A stretch of 61,796 bases of DNA from an uncultured Planctomycetota bacterium (GCA_903928115.1 CAIYPP010000058.1:1-61796); one strand, 5' to 3'; counted from the stretch's first letter, positions 18,591 through 28,000 are shown. Made by a program: numbers and translations. The notes: generated by a model not told the origin, from the letters alone.

Positions 18591-20195
18591 TCAGACCCGT
18601 CGGACGGTGACGATGGAGATGTCGCGCTCGCGCGCGGAGTCGCCCGCGTGGGCGAGCAGCGCCTCGCGCAGCTTCGCGAGGAAGGCCTCGGTCGGCAAGG
18701 CGCCGAGCTTCATCACGAGCGCGTAGAGCCCCTTCTCGCCGAGCTCTTGGCCGTCCGCGTTCGCCACCGTGACCGCCCCAGAGTTCACGAGCACGAGTCG
18801 ATCGCCGCGCTCCACGGGGACCAGCGCAACCTCGAGCTTGCTGTCGAACACGGGGCCCTTGTCGAAGCCGAGCGCGATGCCCTCGGGGTGTACTACGCGC
18901 ACCTTGTGATCGGCACCGGTGAAGCGGATCAGCGGGACCTTGTGCCCGGTGCACGCGACGGAAGCCACGCCTTCCTTCGGATCCAGCGAGGCGTAGAGCG
19001 CCGTGACGGCCATGCCGCGCCGCACGTCGCGGGCGAGCGCACGATTGGCGGTGCCGAGCGTGGCTTTGAGATCGCCGCCGTCGACGAGCTTCGCACGCAG
19101 GTACGAGCGCGCCGTCGCTCCGACGAGCGCGCCGGGCAGGCCCTTGCCCGAGACCTCGCACACGAGCAGGCCGACCCCGCCCTGCGCGCCGCTCTCGATG
19201 TAATCGAGGAAATCCCCGGAAAGTCCGCTGGACGCGAGGTGCAGGTGCCCGACCTCGTAGCCCGCGACCTTGGGCGTGGACTGGGGCAAGAGCTGCTCGC
19301 GCACTTCGGCCGCAACCTGCACTTCGCGCTGGCGGACCTCGAGCTCGACCTCGTTCTCGCGCGCCTCCGCAAGGCTCTTCGTCATGCGGTCGATCGCGCG
19401 TGCGAGCGTCCCAACTTCGCCGCCAGCGTCCGCGTTGATGCGGTGGTTGAGGTCGCCTGCAGCGATGTGGCGGACATCGTCGGCGATCTTGGCAATCGGC
19501 CGCGAGACTTGGCTCGCCACCCAGACCGACACGAGCGCACCGACGAGGATGATCACGAACGTGACACCGATCACGAGCCCCAGCAAGCTGCGATCAGCGA
19601 CGTGCGCCGTGTCAGGAAAGAGCAGATACACCGGAGCCTGACCGTCGCGCGCCTGATGCTTGAACACGACTCCGCTGCGGCCGTCCGCCAGCGTCACCTC
19701 GGCCTCGATCACCGCACCGTCCGCGTGCGAAGTCGCCTGTCCCGCCTGCTTCCAAGTCTCGAGCGCCGCGAGCTCCTTGTAGCGCGCCTCGCGCTGCTCT
19801 CGCTGCGCATGCAAGGACTCCCGCAGCGCGCCCTGATAGCCCACGAAACCACGCCGCAGCGCCTCGTAGCGCGAGTCACCGCCCTCGGGATACTCCTTCG
19901 CGGTCGCGACGATGTCCTTGGCGGTCTGCTGCTCGAGCGCGAACAGGAGCTCGCGCTCCGCGAGCATGCGCTGGCGATCGACGGCGGCCTGCACGACAGG
20001 AGACGTGAGCTCGGTCGCTTCGACCATCGTCGCCTGCTGCACGTTGTCGCTGACCTGCCGAGCGGTCTGATACAGCAGGAAACCCGCGGCCGAGGAGACG
20101 AGGGCCAGCGCCACCGTCATCGACAGCGTGAAGCGCATCCAGATTGGCAGACCGCCGCCCGTGCGCTCCTCGCTGCTGCGCTTGCGTGTGGTCAT
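18591..20195 (-). CDS. Membrane HAMP-SpoIIE (PP2C-type) phosphatase, metal site partly degenerate
   Basis: Encodes 534 residues. A first transmembrane helix (about 22-43), an extracytoplasmic helical sensor region (about 45-205), a second helix (about 208-230), HAMP (about 231-285), a short coiled coil, and a SpoIIE-type PP2C domain (about 310-533). This is the RsbU-like architecture that dephosphorylates anti-anti-sigma factors, but no anti-sigma partner lies nearby. The first metal motif is intact (SGDFLDY). The DVSGKG motif reads EVSGKG, the usual TDG loop reads VNSGAV, and the terminal DD reads RD. Activity may be reduced or lost. It begins one base after pgpA. Confidence 0.85.
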   Translation of the reverse strand: MTTRKRSSEERTGGGLPIWMRFTLSMTVALALVSSAAGFLLYQTARQVSDNVQQATMVEATELTSPVVQAAVDRQRMLAERELLFALEQQTAKDIVATAKEYPEGGDSRYEALRRGFVGYQGALRESLHAQREQREARYKELAALETWKQAGQATSHADGAVIEAEVTLADGRSGVVFKHQARDGQAPVYLLFPDTAHVADRSLLGLVIGVTFVIILVGALVSVWVASQVSRPIAKIADDVRHIAAGDLNHRINADAGGEVGTLARAIDRMTKSLAEARENEVELEVRQREVQVAAEVREQLLPQSTPKVAGYEVGHLHLASSGLSGDFLDYIESGAQGGVGLLVCEVSGKGLPGALVGATARSYLRAKLVDGGDLKATLGTANRALARDVRRGMAVTALYASLDPKEGVASVACTGHKVPLIRFTGADHKVRVVHPEGIALGFDKGPVFDSKLEVALVPVERGDRLVLVNSGAVTVANADGQELGEKGLYALVMKLGALPTEAFLAKLREALLAHAGDSARERDISIVTVRRV

Positions 20196-20196
20196 C

Positions 20197-20685
20197 TCAG
20201 CTCGCTCCGTAGGTCCAAGGGAGGTTCGGCAGGAGGAGCCGCGCGGGCAACATCACGAGCACGAAGCCGTACACGCCGGCCACCACGTCGTCGAGCAGGA
20301 TGCCGTCGCCCCCACCGATCGCCTCCATGCGTCGCGCGAGCTTCGGCTTGAACACGTCGAAGAAGCGGAACACGAAGAACGCGACAGCGAGCGCGAGGTA
20401 GCTCGGCCCGCCCGTCCACGCGATCGTGATCAGGTAGCCGATGACTTCGTCGAGCACGAAGATCCCAGGGTCTTTCTCGCCGGCGTACTGCTCGGACCAG
20501 TCGCCGAGGGAGCGGCCGACGAGGTAGAGCAGCGCCGCCGCGGCGAGGCTGAGCCAGAGGTAGTGCTCCTGTCCGCGCAGCGCCCACGCGATGGCGACGC
20601 CGCCGAGCGTGCCGACGGTTCCCGGCGCGAAGGGCGAGCAGCCGAGGTAGCCGCAGGAAACAATCCCGAGCTTGAGCCAATTCAT
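20197..20685 (-). CDS. pgpA: Phosphatidylglycerophosphatase A
   Basis: Encodes 162 residues. PgpA dephosphorylates phosphatidylglycerol phosphate to phosphatidylglycerol in the inner membrane. Family features: the N-terminal GYLGCSPFAPGTVGTLGG, the acidic site EKDPGIFVLDEVIGY, FRFFDVFKP, and the C-terminal DGILLDDVVAGVYG, with about four hydrophobic segments. The ATG at 20685 overlaps the pgsA stop by four bases (ATGA). Adjacent pgsA makes its substrate, so the two consecutive steps are coupled. Confidence 0.95.
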   Translation of the reverse strand: MNWLKLGIVSCGYLGCSPFAPGTVGTLGGVAIAWALRGQEHYLWLSLAAAALLYLVGRSLGDWSEQYAGEKDPGIFVLDEVIGYLITIAWTGGPSYLALAVAFFVFRFFDVFKPKLARRMEAIGGGDGILLDDVVAGVYGFVLVMLPARLLLPNLPWTYGAS

Positions 20686-21302
20686 CGCGCGCCCTCCGAG
20701 AGGAACTTGCGGGCCTTGAAGACGTACGAGAGCCCCGACCCCACCGAAGTGATCAGGGTGAGCCAGACCATCGCGTGCGCGGACCATGCCCAGCGCTCGC
20801 GAGCGATGTCGGAGAGCTCGAAGGCCTGCATCCCCAGCGGAATGCCGACGGCCCAGCACTGCACGAGCATCTTCACCTTGCCGAACCAGTCGGCGGGAAA
20901 CGCGTGGCCGAGGCTCTCGACGTAGCCGCGAATGCCCGTGACGAGAAACTCGCGCGCGAGGATGACGACCACGACCCACGCCGGAAAGAACTCGCGCGAC
21001 CACGGCAGCACCGCGAGGAAGATCATCGTGCCCATCACGAGCACCTTGTCGACGAACGGATCCGCGATGCGTCCGAAGGCCGTGATGTGATTCCCGCGCC
21101 GCGCGAGCCAGCCGTCGAGGATGTCGGACAGCGCGACGGCCACGAACAGCCACAGACAGGCATGCATCTCTCCGCGTCGTGACGCGAGCTCTTCAGCCCC
21201 TACGTCGCCGACATGTGCGAGCAGGGCAAAGAGGGCAACGGCGCCGAGAAAGCGCACCGCCGTGATGCGGTTGGGCCAGTGGGCGAAGACGCCGGAGGCC
21301 AT
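20682..21302 (-). CDS. pgsA: CDP-diacylglycerol--glycerol-3-phosphate 3-phosphatidyltransferase
   Basis: Encodes 206 residues. It forms phosphatidylglycerol phosphate from CDP-diacylglycerol and glycerol 3-phosphate in the membrane. The CDP-alcohol phosphotransferase motif is complete across SDILDGWLARRG and FGRIADPFVDK (D..DG..AR....G...D...D). N-terminal PNRITAVRF and five or six hydrophobic segments match the family. The ATG at 21302 shares one base with the rimO stop (TGATG), and the stop overlaps pgpA. Confidence 0.95.
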   Translation of the reverse strand: MASGVFAHWPNRITAVRFLGAVALFALLAHVGDVGAEELASRRGEMHACLWLFVAVALSDILDGWLARRGNHITAFGRIADPFVDKVLVMGTMIFLAVLPWSREFFPAWVVVVILAREFLVTGIRGYVESLGHAFPADWFGKVKMLVQCWAVGIPLGMQAFELSDIARERWAWSAHAMVWLTLITSVGSGLSYVFKARKFLSEGAR

Positions 21303-22645
21303 CAGCCCCGCACCGCCTTGGCGATCAGATTCGACTCGGCATCGAGCCCTTCGACGCGCACGCGCAGCCGCTTGCCGACCGCGAGCTTGCGCCCGGTGAC
21401 GAGCGTCACGAGGTCGACCTCGGGCGCGTCCATGTCGCTGCGCGCGACGTTCGGAACCCCGCGCGCGGGCGAGCTCTCGTCGACGAGCACATCGATCTCG
21501 CGCCCGACCAGCGCCTCCTGCTCCGCGCGCAGAACCTCGTCCCGCGCTGCGAGCACCGCGCGATGGCGCGCGCGCATCTCTTTCTCGCTCACGCGACCGG
21601 GGAGGTCGAAGCCCGACGTCCCCTCTTCCGGCGAGTACGTGAACGCGCCGAGCCGCGCGAGCCGGTACTCGCGGATGAACGCGCACAGTTCTTCGACATC
21701 CGCCTCGGTCTCACCGGGGAAACCGACGAGCACCGTCGTGCGCAGCGTGATGCCGGGCACCTCGCTGCGCAGTCGGTCGAAGAGCTTGCGAACCTGATCG
21801 CCCGAGCCCGCACGGCGCATCGCGCGCAGCATCGGCGTCGCGATGTGCTGCACCGGGATGTCGAGGTAGCGCGCGACGCGTGGGTGGTTCGCGAGCAGCT
21901 CGGTGAGCCCCCACGGAAAGCGGTTGGGGTACGCGTACATCACGCGCACCTTGTGGTCGCCTTCGAGATCGGCGAGCGCACGCACGAGCGCGTCGAGCTC
22001 GAGCCCCATGTCGCGCCCCCACGCCGTCGAGTCCTCGGCGACGATCACGAGCTCCTTCACGCCTGCGCTGACGAGCTCGCGCGCCTCGCTGACCACGTCG
22101 TCGGGCCGCTTCGAGCGGTGCGGGCCACGGATCGCCGGAATCGCGCAGAACGAACACGTGTGGTCGCAGCCGTGGCTGATGCGCAGGTACGCGTAGGAGC
22201 CGGGCGTCGAGAGCAAGCGCGCGTCGTCGCGCGTCGCCTCGCGCAGCCCGCCGTTGTCGAGGTAGCGCGGCGCCGAGCGACCCTGCGACAGATCCGAGAT
22301 CGCCTTGGCGAGCGCCTTGCCGTCGGAGATCTCCGCGAAGATGTCGACGAGCGGGAAGCGTTTCTGCAAGTCACGTTGGAAGCGCTGGACGAGGCAGCCC
22401 GCGACCACCACCCGCGCCAGCTCGCCGCGCTTCTTCTTCGCACACAGGCGCCGGATCTGGCTCTCGGACTCCTCGCGCGCCGGCCCGATGAAGGAGCAGG
22501 TGTTGAGCACGACCGTGTCGGCCTGCTCGGGATCACCGGACACGACGAGGCCTTCGTCGGCGAGGCGCCCGAGGATCAGCTCGGAGTCGATCTGGTTGCG
22601 GGCGCACCCGAGGTGCACCAAGGAGACGACGGCGGGGTTGGGCAC
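21302..22645 (-). CDS. rimO: Ribosomal protein S12 methylthiotransferase
   Basis: Encodes 447 residues from the GTG at 22645. RimO is a radical-SAM enzyme that adds a methylthio group to an aspartate of ribosomal protein S12. The N-terminal UPF0004 domain carries its cluster cysteines (HLGCARNQIDSE, LNTCSFIGPAREES, VAGCLVQRF). The radical-SAM motif is CDHTCSFCAIP, and a C-terminal TRAM domain is present. A longer frame from a GTG at 22711 is open but includes TATCCT at 22705-22700, which reads better as a -10 box for this gene. The rimO-pgsA neighbourhood after ftsK is common in bacteria. Confidence 0.93.
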   Translation of the reverse strand: MPNPAVVSLVHLGCARNQIDSELILGRLADEGLVVSGDPEQADTVVLNTCSFIGPAREESESQIRRLCAKKKRGELARVVVAGCLVQRFQRDLQKRFPLVDIFAEISDGKALAKAISDLSQGRSAPRYLDNGGLREATRDDARLLSTPGSYAYLRISHGCDHTCSFCAIPAIRGPHRSKRPDDVVSEARELVSAGVKELVIVAEDSTAWGRDMGLELDALVRALADLEGDHKVRVMYAYPNRFPWGLTELLANHPRVARYLDIPVQHIATPMLRAMRRAGSGDQVRKLFDRLRSEVPGITLRTTVLVGFPGETEADVEELCAFIREYRLARLGAFTYSPEEGTSGFDLPGRVSEKEMRARHRAVLAARDEVLRAEQEALVGREIDVLVDESSPARGVPNVARSDMDAPEVDLVTLVTGRKLAVGKRLRVRVEGLDAESNLIAKAVRG

Positions 22646-22699
22646 TGTGGAGCTCGCTGCGATCCCGCGGCCTCTTTTGTGGGCAGCGCGCGGGTGCGC

Positions 22700-22705
22700 A
22701 GGATA
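22700..22705 (-). promoter_or_regulatory. Possible -10 element for the rimO transcript
   Basis: TATCCT on the minus strand matches five of six bases of TATAAT and lies about 54 bases before the GTG at 22645. It follows the hairpin that ends the ftsK-like gene. No convincing -35 box is visible. Confidence 0.3.
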
Positions 22706-22752
22706 CCCCACCCCGCCGCAGCCCCGAAACGAAGCGGATCCTCAGAGCGCAC

Positions 22753-22785
22753 GCGGGGCGCCCACCTCGTCGGTGGACGCCCCGC
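22753..22785 (-). terminator. Strong hairpin after the ftsK-like gene, no U tract
   Basis: Arms at 22753-22766 and 22772-22785 pair over 14 bases with one G-U wobble and a five-base loop. It lies 27 bases beyond the stop of the ftsK-like gene. The A run on the plus strand at 22794-22799 is on the wrong side to give a U tract for this transcript, so it acts either without a U tract or as an mRNA 3'-end stabiliser. Confidence 0.55.
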
Positions 22786-22811
22786 GCAGGGCTAAAAAAG
22801 CGAGTTCGACC

Positions 22812-25031
22812 TCACTCGGCGACGCCGACCTTGTCCTGCCACTCGTCCTGACTCATCAGGATGTCGCGGCGCTGACCGCCGAGGTAGGGACCGATCAGGC
22901 CGACGTCCTGCAGCTGGTCGAGCACCGCCGTGGCGACCTTGAAGTCCATGTTGAACTCGCGCTGGAGCATCGAGACCGCGACGCGGTTGCGCTCGAGGAA
23001 CAGGCAGCCCGCGCGGTAGGTCGGCTCGGGCAGGAAGACGCGCGAAACCGAGCGCGACGGGACCGGAGTCAGCACGACGTCCGAGATGGCGTGCGGGGCC
23101 TCGGGCTCCTCGACCGCCTCGACGCGGCGCGAAGGCTTCGGCGTCGGGGCCACGCTGGCCGTCGCGGGCACGGAGCGCGGCTCGGCGCCGCGCGAGCCCT
23201 TGGACTTGGCGGCCGGGCGCACGGGCTCCGGCGCGATGTCGGCGAACAGCGACGGCTGGACCGGCTCCTCGAGGGTGGCGGGGATGACCGGCGCCGGAGC
23301 GACCGCGGGCGCCTCCTCGATGGCCTCCGAGAGGACGACCTCCGAGGCGACAACCTCCGAGACGATGGCTTCCGCAACGGCAACTTCCGGCTCGGCGACG
23401 AGCAAGGCGACCGCAGAGGAGAGTTCCGCCGAGGCTTCGCCCACCGTGGAGGCCGGAGCCTCTGCGCTGTAGGCCTCGCTCGTCATGGCCACCGGAGCTT
23501 CCGGCACGGCCTCCACTTCGGGCAGCGCCGGGACCTCGGGAATCGCCGCAATTTCCGGCTGGACCGGAACTTCCGCGACAGGCTCGAGCTCGGGCACCGC
23601 GGCGATCTCCGGCTGGACCGGCAGCTCGGGCTGAGCGGTCAACTCGGGTTCGGCTGGGTGCTCGGCGACCGTCGGCGGAATCGCGACCTCGGGTTCCTCG
23701 GGGAGCGCCATCTGCGAGACCACCACGGTCTCGACCTCGGCCTGCTCGACGACGAGCACGGTCGGCTCGCTCACCACCTCGGCGATCGCCTCGGCCTCGG
23801 GTGCGCGGACGGCCATCGGCGCAGACGCCACGGCCTCGAGCGGCTGCACACTCTCGACGTCCGCATCGTCTTCGAGATCGACACCGGCGAGGTCGAGCTC
23901 GGGAGCGACCTCCGACGGATTCTCCGCAGGGGCAGCGGGCTTGCGCAGCGACTCGACGAGCGACATCGGGGTGCCGTAGGCATCGACCGGCTCGTCGAAC
24001 ATCTCCGGCTGCTCCCAGCTCGGCGCGACCGGCGCCGTCGAGTACGGGCGGGCGGGAGCTTCTTGGACCGGGAGCTCGGCCGTGAAGGCTGCGTCGACCT
24101 CGGACGGGTCGAGCGCCTCGTCGCTCAGGCTTCCTGCACCGCCGAGGCCGACGGAACCCGCACCGAGAGCGGAAGCGGCGAAGGGACCAGCGGAGGGAGC
24201 TTCGAGTGGGTGCTCGGGCGCGGCGGCTGACGCAGCCACATCGCGAGCGGCTCCTGCTCCGGCGGGGTGAGCAGCGCCGTCGGAGTGGTGCAGGTCGACC
24301 ACGTCATGCGCACTTCGGAACGATCGGCCATAGGGGGACTCCAGCGGCTTGGCACCCGGGGGGATGCCGCCCGTGAGACGGACGTCGGTGGGATAGGGGG
24401 CGGTCGACGCGGGGGGCGCCGACACGTTGGAAGTGTTCGCCTTCGAGCTCGGCGCCGCGGTGACGGGCGCAGTGCGCGGCAGCAGGGCCTCGGCCTCGGA
24501 GGTCGTGACCGCTCCGGACTCCGTAGTTCCCGCGAGAGCGGAGGCGAGAGAACCGGATTTTTCGCTCTCCGCGTGGCGCTCGGCAGGGCGCAGCCACGCG
24601 AACCACGCGGGCAGGAGCACGAGCGCGATGCCGGTCGGCACCGCGACCCACACGGTGAAGCGCGCACGGACCGCGGAGCCGATCGTCGCGCCGAAGCTGC
24701 CGGCGAGCGAGGCGTCGATCGTGCCGACGAGGATCGACAGCATGAAGGTCGTGATCAGGATGCCGACGAGGTGGCGCACCACGGAGCCGTCGAAGCCCCG
24801 CAGCCAGATCCGCATGCCGACCAGAGCCACGCCCAGGGCCGCGAACAGGCCGCTCACCGGCCCAAGAAGGTGCGCGAACCGCATCGCGAGCCCGACGGGC
24901 TCTCCCTCGGCGTCGTAGACGGGCTGGCGGGTCGCCATGACCACCGAGACGGCGCCGAAGACGCCGATCACGATGCCGAGGATGCCGAGCGCGTCGCGCC
25001 CGATGCTGCGTCGATTGTTGTTCTCACTCAT
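22812..25031 (-). CDS. FtsK-like membrane protein lacking the ATPase motor
   Basis: Encodes 739 residues. Four N-terminal transmembrane helices (about 14-33, 55-77, 87-106, 125-147) resemble the FtsK 4TM domain. Residues 150-660 are a low-complexity linker rich in Ala, Pro, Glu and Val, with a repeated VQPEIAA(V/I)PE unit. The last about 68 residues match the FtsK gamma winged helix (VAVSMLQREFNMDFKVATAVL, then GLIGPYLGGQRRDILMS), which in FtsK reads KOPS sequences and contacts XerD. No Walker A or B motif exists anywhere in it. It directly follows ftsK (101-base gap, same strand), so it is probably a paralogue or partner that binds DNA at the membrane without translocating it. Function unproven. 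Confidence 0.8.
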   Translation of the reverse strand: MSENNNRRSIGRDALGILGIVIGVFGAVSVVMATRQPVYDAEGEPVGLAMRFAHLLGPVSGLFAALGVALVGMRIWLRGFDGSVVRHLVGILITTFMLSILVGTIDASLAGSFGATIGSAVRARFTVWVAVPTGIALVLLPAWFAWLRPAERHAESEKSGSLASALAGTTESGAVTTSEAEALLPRTAPVTAAPSSKANTSNVSAPPASTAPYPTDVRLTGGIPPGAKPLESPYGRSFRSAHDVVDLHHSDGAAHPAGAGAARDVAASAAAPEHPLEAPSAGPFAASALGAGSVGLGGAGSLSDEALDPSEVDAAFTAELPVQEAPARPYSTAPVAPSWEQPEMFDEPVDAYGTPMSLVESLRKPAAPAENPSEVAPELDLAGVDLEDDADVESVQPLEAVASAPMAVRAPEAEAIAEVVSEPTVLVVEQAEVETVVVSQMALPEEPEVAIPPTVAEHPAEPELTAQPELPVQPEIAAVPELEPVAEVPVQPEIAAIPEVPALPEVEAVPEAPVAMTSEAYSAEAPASTVGEASAELSSAVALLVAEPEVAVAEAIVSEVVASEVVLSEAIEEAPAVAPAPVIPATLEEPVQPSLFADIAPEPVRPAAKSKGSRGAEPRSVPATASVAPTPKPSRRVEAVEEPEAPHAISDVVLTPVPSRSVSRVFLPEPTYRAGCLFLERNRVAVSMLQREFNMDFKVATAVLDQLQDVGLIGPYLGGQRRDILMSQDEWQDKVGVAE

Positions 25032-25132
25032 CGCCGATGTCCTGACTCAACGGTGCGGTTCCTAGGGTGTTCGGTGCCCGGAAGCGTCGCGAGACCGCGA
25101 GGGTCGCCAACTTCCGGTGCGGGTTCAAGCTC

Positions 25133-28000
25133 TCAGGGCTCGTTGGAGTCGCCGAGCGACTCGGGGTCCTTGCCGTGGAGCTGCTCCCACTGGTCGAGGG
25201 TCATGAGCACTTCGCGGGCCTTGCTGCCCTTGTGATCGCTGCAGATTCCGGCCTCGCTCATCATGTCGAGCAGGCGCGAGGCACGCGTGTAGCCGATGCC
25301 GAAGGCGCGCTGGAGCATGCTCGCCGAGCCGCGGCGGCTCTTCAGCACCTGACGCACGGCCTTGTCCCACATCGGGTCGGAGAGCGCGTCCTCGAAGCCG
25401 CCGCCATCGTCGCCCCCACCCTCGACGTCGCCGCCTTCCGCATCGTCCCCCTCGGCCGGCAGCGCGCCCGGAGGCAGCGTTCCGACGGAGCCCGACGAGA
25501 GCTGCACGAGCTCCTGCGAGAAGCTCTGGACCGAGTCCTTGCACACGAAGTCCACGATCCCCTGCAGCTCGCCGTCCTCGACGAATGCGCCTTGCACGCG
25601 CTTGAGACTCGCTGCGCCCGGCGGGGTGTAGAGCATGTCGCCGTTGCCGAGCAGCTTCTCGGCGCCTTGGTTGTCGAGGATGACGCGGCTGTCGACGCCG
25701 CTGTTGACCTTGAACGCGATGCGGCAGGGCAGGTTGCCCTTCATGACGCCCGTGATGACGTCGGTCGACGGGCGCTGCGTCGCGAGGATCAGGTGGATGC
25801 CGACCGCGCGCGACTTCTGCGCGAGGCGCATGACCGCCTGCTCGGCCTCCTTCTTGGAGACCATCATCAGGTCGGCGAACTCGTCGATCACGACGACGAT
25901 GTAGTGGACCTTGCGCGGCGTGCGCTCCTCGTTCCACTCGTCGCCCATGCGCTGACGGAGCTCGTCCTCCGTGAGCGCGTTGTAGCCCTTGATGTTCTTG
26001 ACCTTGGCGTTCCTGAAGAGCTCGTAGCGCGACTCCATCTTCTCGACGATCCAGTTGAGGACCGCCGTCGCGCGCCGCATGTCCGTCACCGTCGGCGCCA
26101 TCAGGTGCGGGATGTTCGAGAACATGTCGAGCTCGACCTGCTTGGGGTCGATCAGGATCAGCTTCACTTCCTGCGGCGAACGCGTGAGCAGGAAGCTCGC
26201 GAGGATCGTGTTGACGCACACCGACTTGCCCGAGCCCGTGGTGCCGGCGACGAGCAGGTGCGGCATCTTCGCGAGGTCCTCGACCACCGCCGTGCCCTCG
26301 GTGTCGACGCCGAGGAACAGCGGTAGGCCGACGTTCTTGATGTCGTAGGCCTCTTCCTTCACGACCGCCGAGAGGCGCACCATGCGGCGCGCGGGGCTCG
26401 GCACTTCGACGCCGACCACCGACTTGCCCGGGATCGGCGCTTGGATGCGGACCGAGGTGGCCTTGAGCGCGCCGGCGATCTCCTGCTGCAGGCCGGTGAT
26501 CTTGTTCATGCGCGTGCCGGACGCGACTTCGAGGTAGTACAGGATCACGCTCGGACCGACCTTGGCGTCGACCACGACCGCCTCGACCTTGTACGAGCGC
26601 AGCACGGCCTCGAGCGCGCGGGCCTGATCTTGGATGAAGTCCCCGCTCGTCGGCCCCGTCGCCTCCGAGACCTTGAGCAGCGACACCGGCGGATAGGTCC
26701 AGTTGTCGGGGCCGAGCGTCGGCAGCTCGAACATGAGCTTGGACTGCACCTCGGTCTTCTGGGGCTTCGAGCGCTCGGCCAGCTTCTCGGCGAAACGGCG
26801 GCGCTTCTCCGCGGCTTCCTCCTCATCGAAGCTCGACGAGCCGCGCACCAGCTCGTCGTCCGGCGAGGGCAGCTCGAAGTCCTGCTCGGGCCCTGCGCGC
26901 CCGACGTCTCCGTCGTCGCTGTCGCCGACACGCTCTTCGAGCGGCTTGGCGTTCTCGCCGCCCGCGGCCGAGATCGCAGGCTCCGTGGGACGAGCGCTCG
27001 CAGCGACCGGCGTGAGCACGTGCACGCCGACGTCGTCGTCATCGTCGATCAGGTTGTCTTCGTCGAGCGGATGCTGGCGACGCGTGCGCGCAGGCTTCGC
27101 GGGCGCGCTCGCGACGGCCGCAGCGTTCGCCGCGTTCGCGCCGTTGTTCCCCGCTTCTGCCGCGACGAGCTTTTCGGCTGTCGCGCCGATGTCGTTGCCG
27201 CGCAAGAAGTCCCACAGCCCGAGCACCATGCGCCCGGTCCACAGCGACACGGAGCGCACGAGCGACTCGCCGCGCTCTTCGCGCCGCTTGCGCGCCCACT
27301 CTCCGAACGCCGCGAGCGCCGGATAGAACGCCATCTCGGTCGCGAGCATGAACGACACGACCGCGAGCACGGGCAAGAGGATCCACAGGCCGCCGTAGCC
27401 GAACTTCGCGACGAGCACGGGCGTGAGCCGGAACGCGAGCCAGCCGCCGGGTCCGTAGGGCGAGCGCGCGGTCGGCGCCATCGCGCCCTCGGGATCGACG
27501 GCGAGCTGCACGATGCACGCGATCGAGAGCACGAAGCACAGACCCGCGACGAGGCGCAGCGAGGCGAGCTTCACTTCCTTGCGCGCCACGAGCACCACGC
27601 CCCACGCGCAGCCGAGCACGCACAGGAACGCACCGGCGTTGCCCGCCGCGGCGAACGCGCCCTTGGCGTAGTAGTAGCCGACGAGTCCGCCCCAGTTGTA
27701 GCCCTGCGCCTGCGGATCGCTCGGCGGCGCATAGAAGCTCACCATCGAGACCGCGAGCCACAAAGACAGCGCGATCAAGAGGAGTCCCTTGATCTCTTGG
27801 ATGTGCGCGGCGGTCTTGCGCTCCTCCGCGGGCGTGAGCTCGCGCTCGTCCTTGCCCTTGCGCTTCTTGGCCCCCGCGCCGTCCTTGGCCTCGCTCTCCG
27901 CCGGCGCACTCTCGTCCGCGCCGAACAGTCCGCGGGCCCACGCGCTCGCGCGCGCAAACGCTCCGCCCTCCACCGACTTCGCAGAATCTCTCCGCGCCAC
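25133..28000 (-). CDS. ftsK: DNA translocase FtsK/SpoIIIE
   Basis: Encodes 955 residues. FtsK pumps chromosomal DNA at division and promotes dimer resolution by XerCD. The N-terminal domain has four or five transmembrane helices between about residues 60 and 240. A charged linker follows (about 260-450), with an Asp-rich patch. The RecA-like motor has Walker A GTTGSGKS at residues 586-593, LILIDPKQVELDMF, Walker B VVVIDEFADLMM, and ATQRPSTDVITG. The gamma winged helix lies near 875-945 (SASMLQRAFGIGYTRASRLLD). I prefer the GTG at 28000, preceded by AGGGG, over a TTG 18 bases upstream. The gene lies 60 bases after coaB. Confidence 0.95.
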   Translation of the reverse strand: MARRDSAKSVEGGAFARASAWARGLFGADESAPAESEAKDGAGAKKRKGKDERELTPAEERKTAAHIQEIKGLLLIALSLWLAVSMVSFYAPPSDPQAQGYNWGGLVGYYYAKGAFAAAGNAGAFLCVLGCAWGVVLVARKEVKLASLRLVAGLCFVLSIACIVQLAVDPEGAMAPTARSPYGPGGWLAFRLTPVLVAKFGYGGLWILLPVLAVVSFMLATEMAFYPALAAFGEWARKRREERGESLVRSVSLWTGRMVLGLWDFLRGNDIGATAEKLVAAEAGNNGANAANAAAVASAPAKPARTRRQHPLDEDNLIDDDDDVGVHVLTPVAASARPTEPAISAAGGENAKPLEERVGDSDDGDVGRAGPEQDFELPSPDDELVRGSSSFDEEEAAEKRRRFAEKLAERSKPQKTEVQSKLMFELPTLGPDNWTYPPVSLLKVSEATGPTSGDFIQDQARALEAVLRSYKVEAVVVDAKVGPSVILYYLEVASGTRMNKITGLQQEIAGALKATSVRIQAPIPGKSVVGVEVPSPARRMVRLSAVVKEEAYDIKNVGLPLFLGVDTEGTAVVEDLAKMPHLLVAGTTGSGKSVCVNTILASFLLTRSPQEVKLILIDPKQVELDMFSNIPHLMAPTVTDMRRATAVLNWIVEKMESRYELFRNAKVKNIKGYNALTEDELRQRMGDEWNEERTPRKVHYIVVVIDEFADLMMVSKKEAEQAVMRLAQKSRAVGIHLILATQRPSTDVITGVMKGNLPCRIAFKVNSGVDSRVILDNQGAEKLLGNGDMLYTPPGAASLKRVQGAFVEDGELQGIVDFVCKDSVQSFSQELVQLSSGSVGTLPPGALPAEGDDAEGGDVEGGGDDGGGFEDALSDPMWDKAVRQVLKSRRGSASMLQRAFGIGYTRASRLLDMMSEAGICSDHKGSKAREVLMTLDQWEQLHGKDPESLGDSNEP

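Noticed and set aside
22646..22711. N-terminal extension of rimO from GTG 22711
   Set aside because: The added 22 residues are unlike RimO and cover a -10-like TATCCT; the GTG at 22645 gives the family N-terminus.
22305..24230. 641-codon open frame on the plus strand with Asp/Arg/Gly repeats
   Set aside because: It mirrors the low-complexity linker of the ftsK-like gene; the repeats come from that linker.
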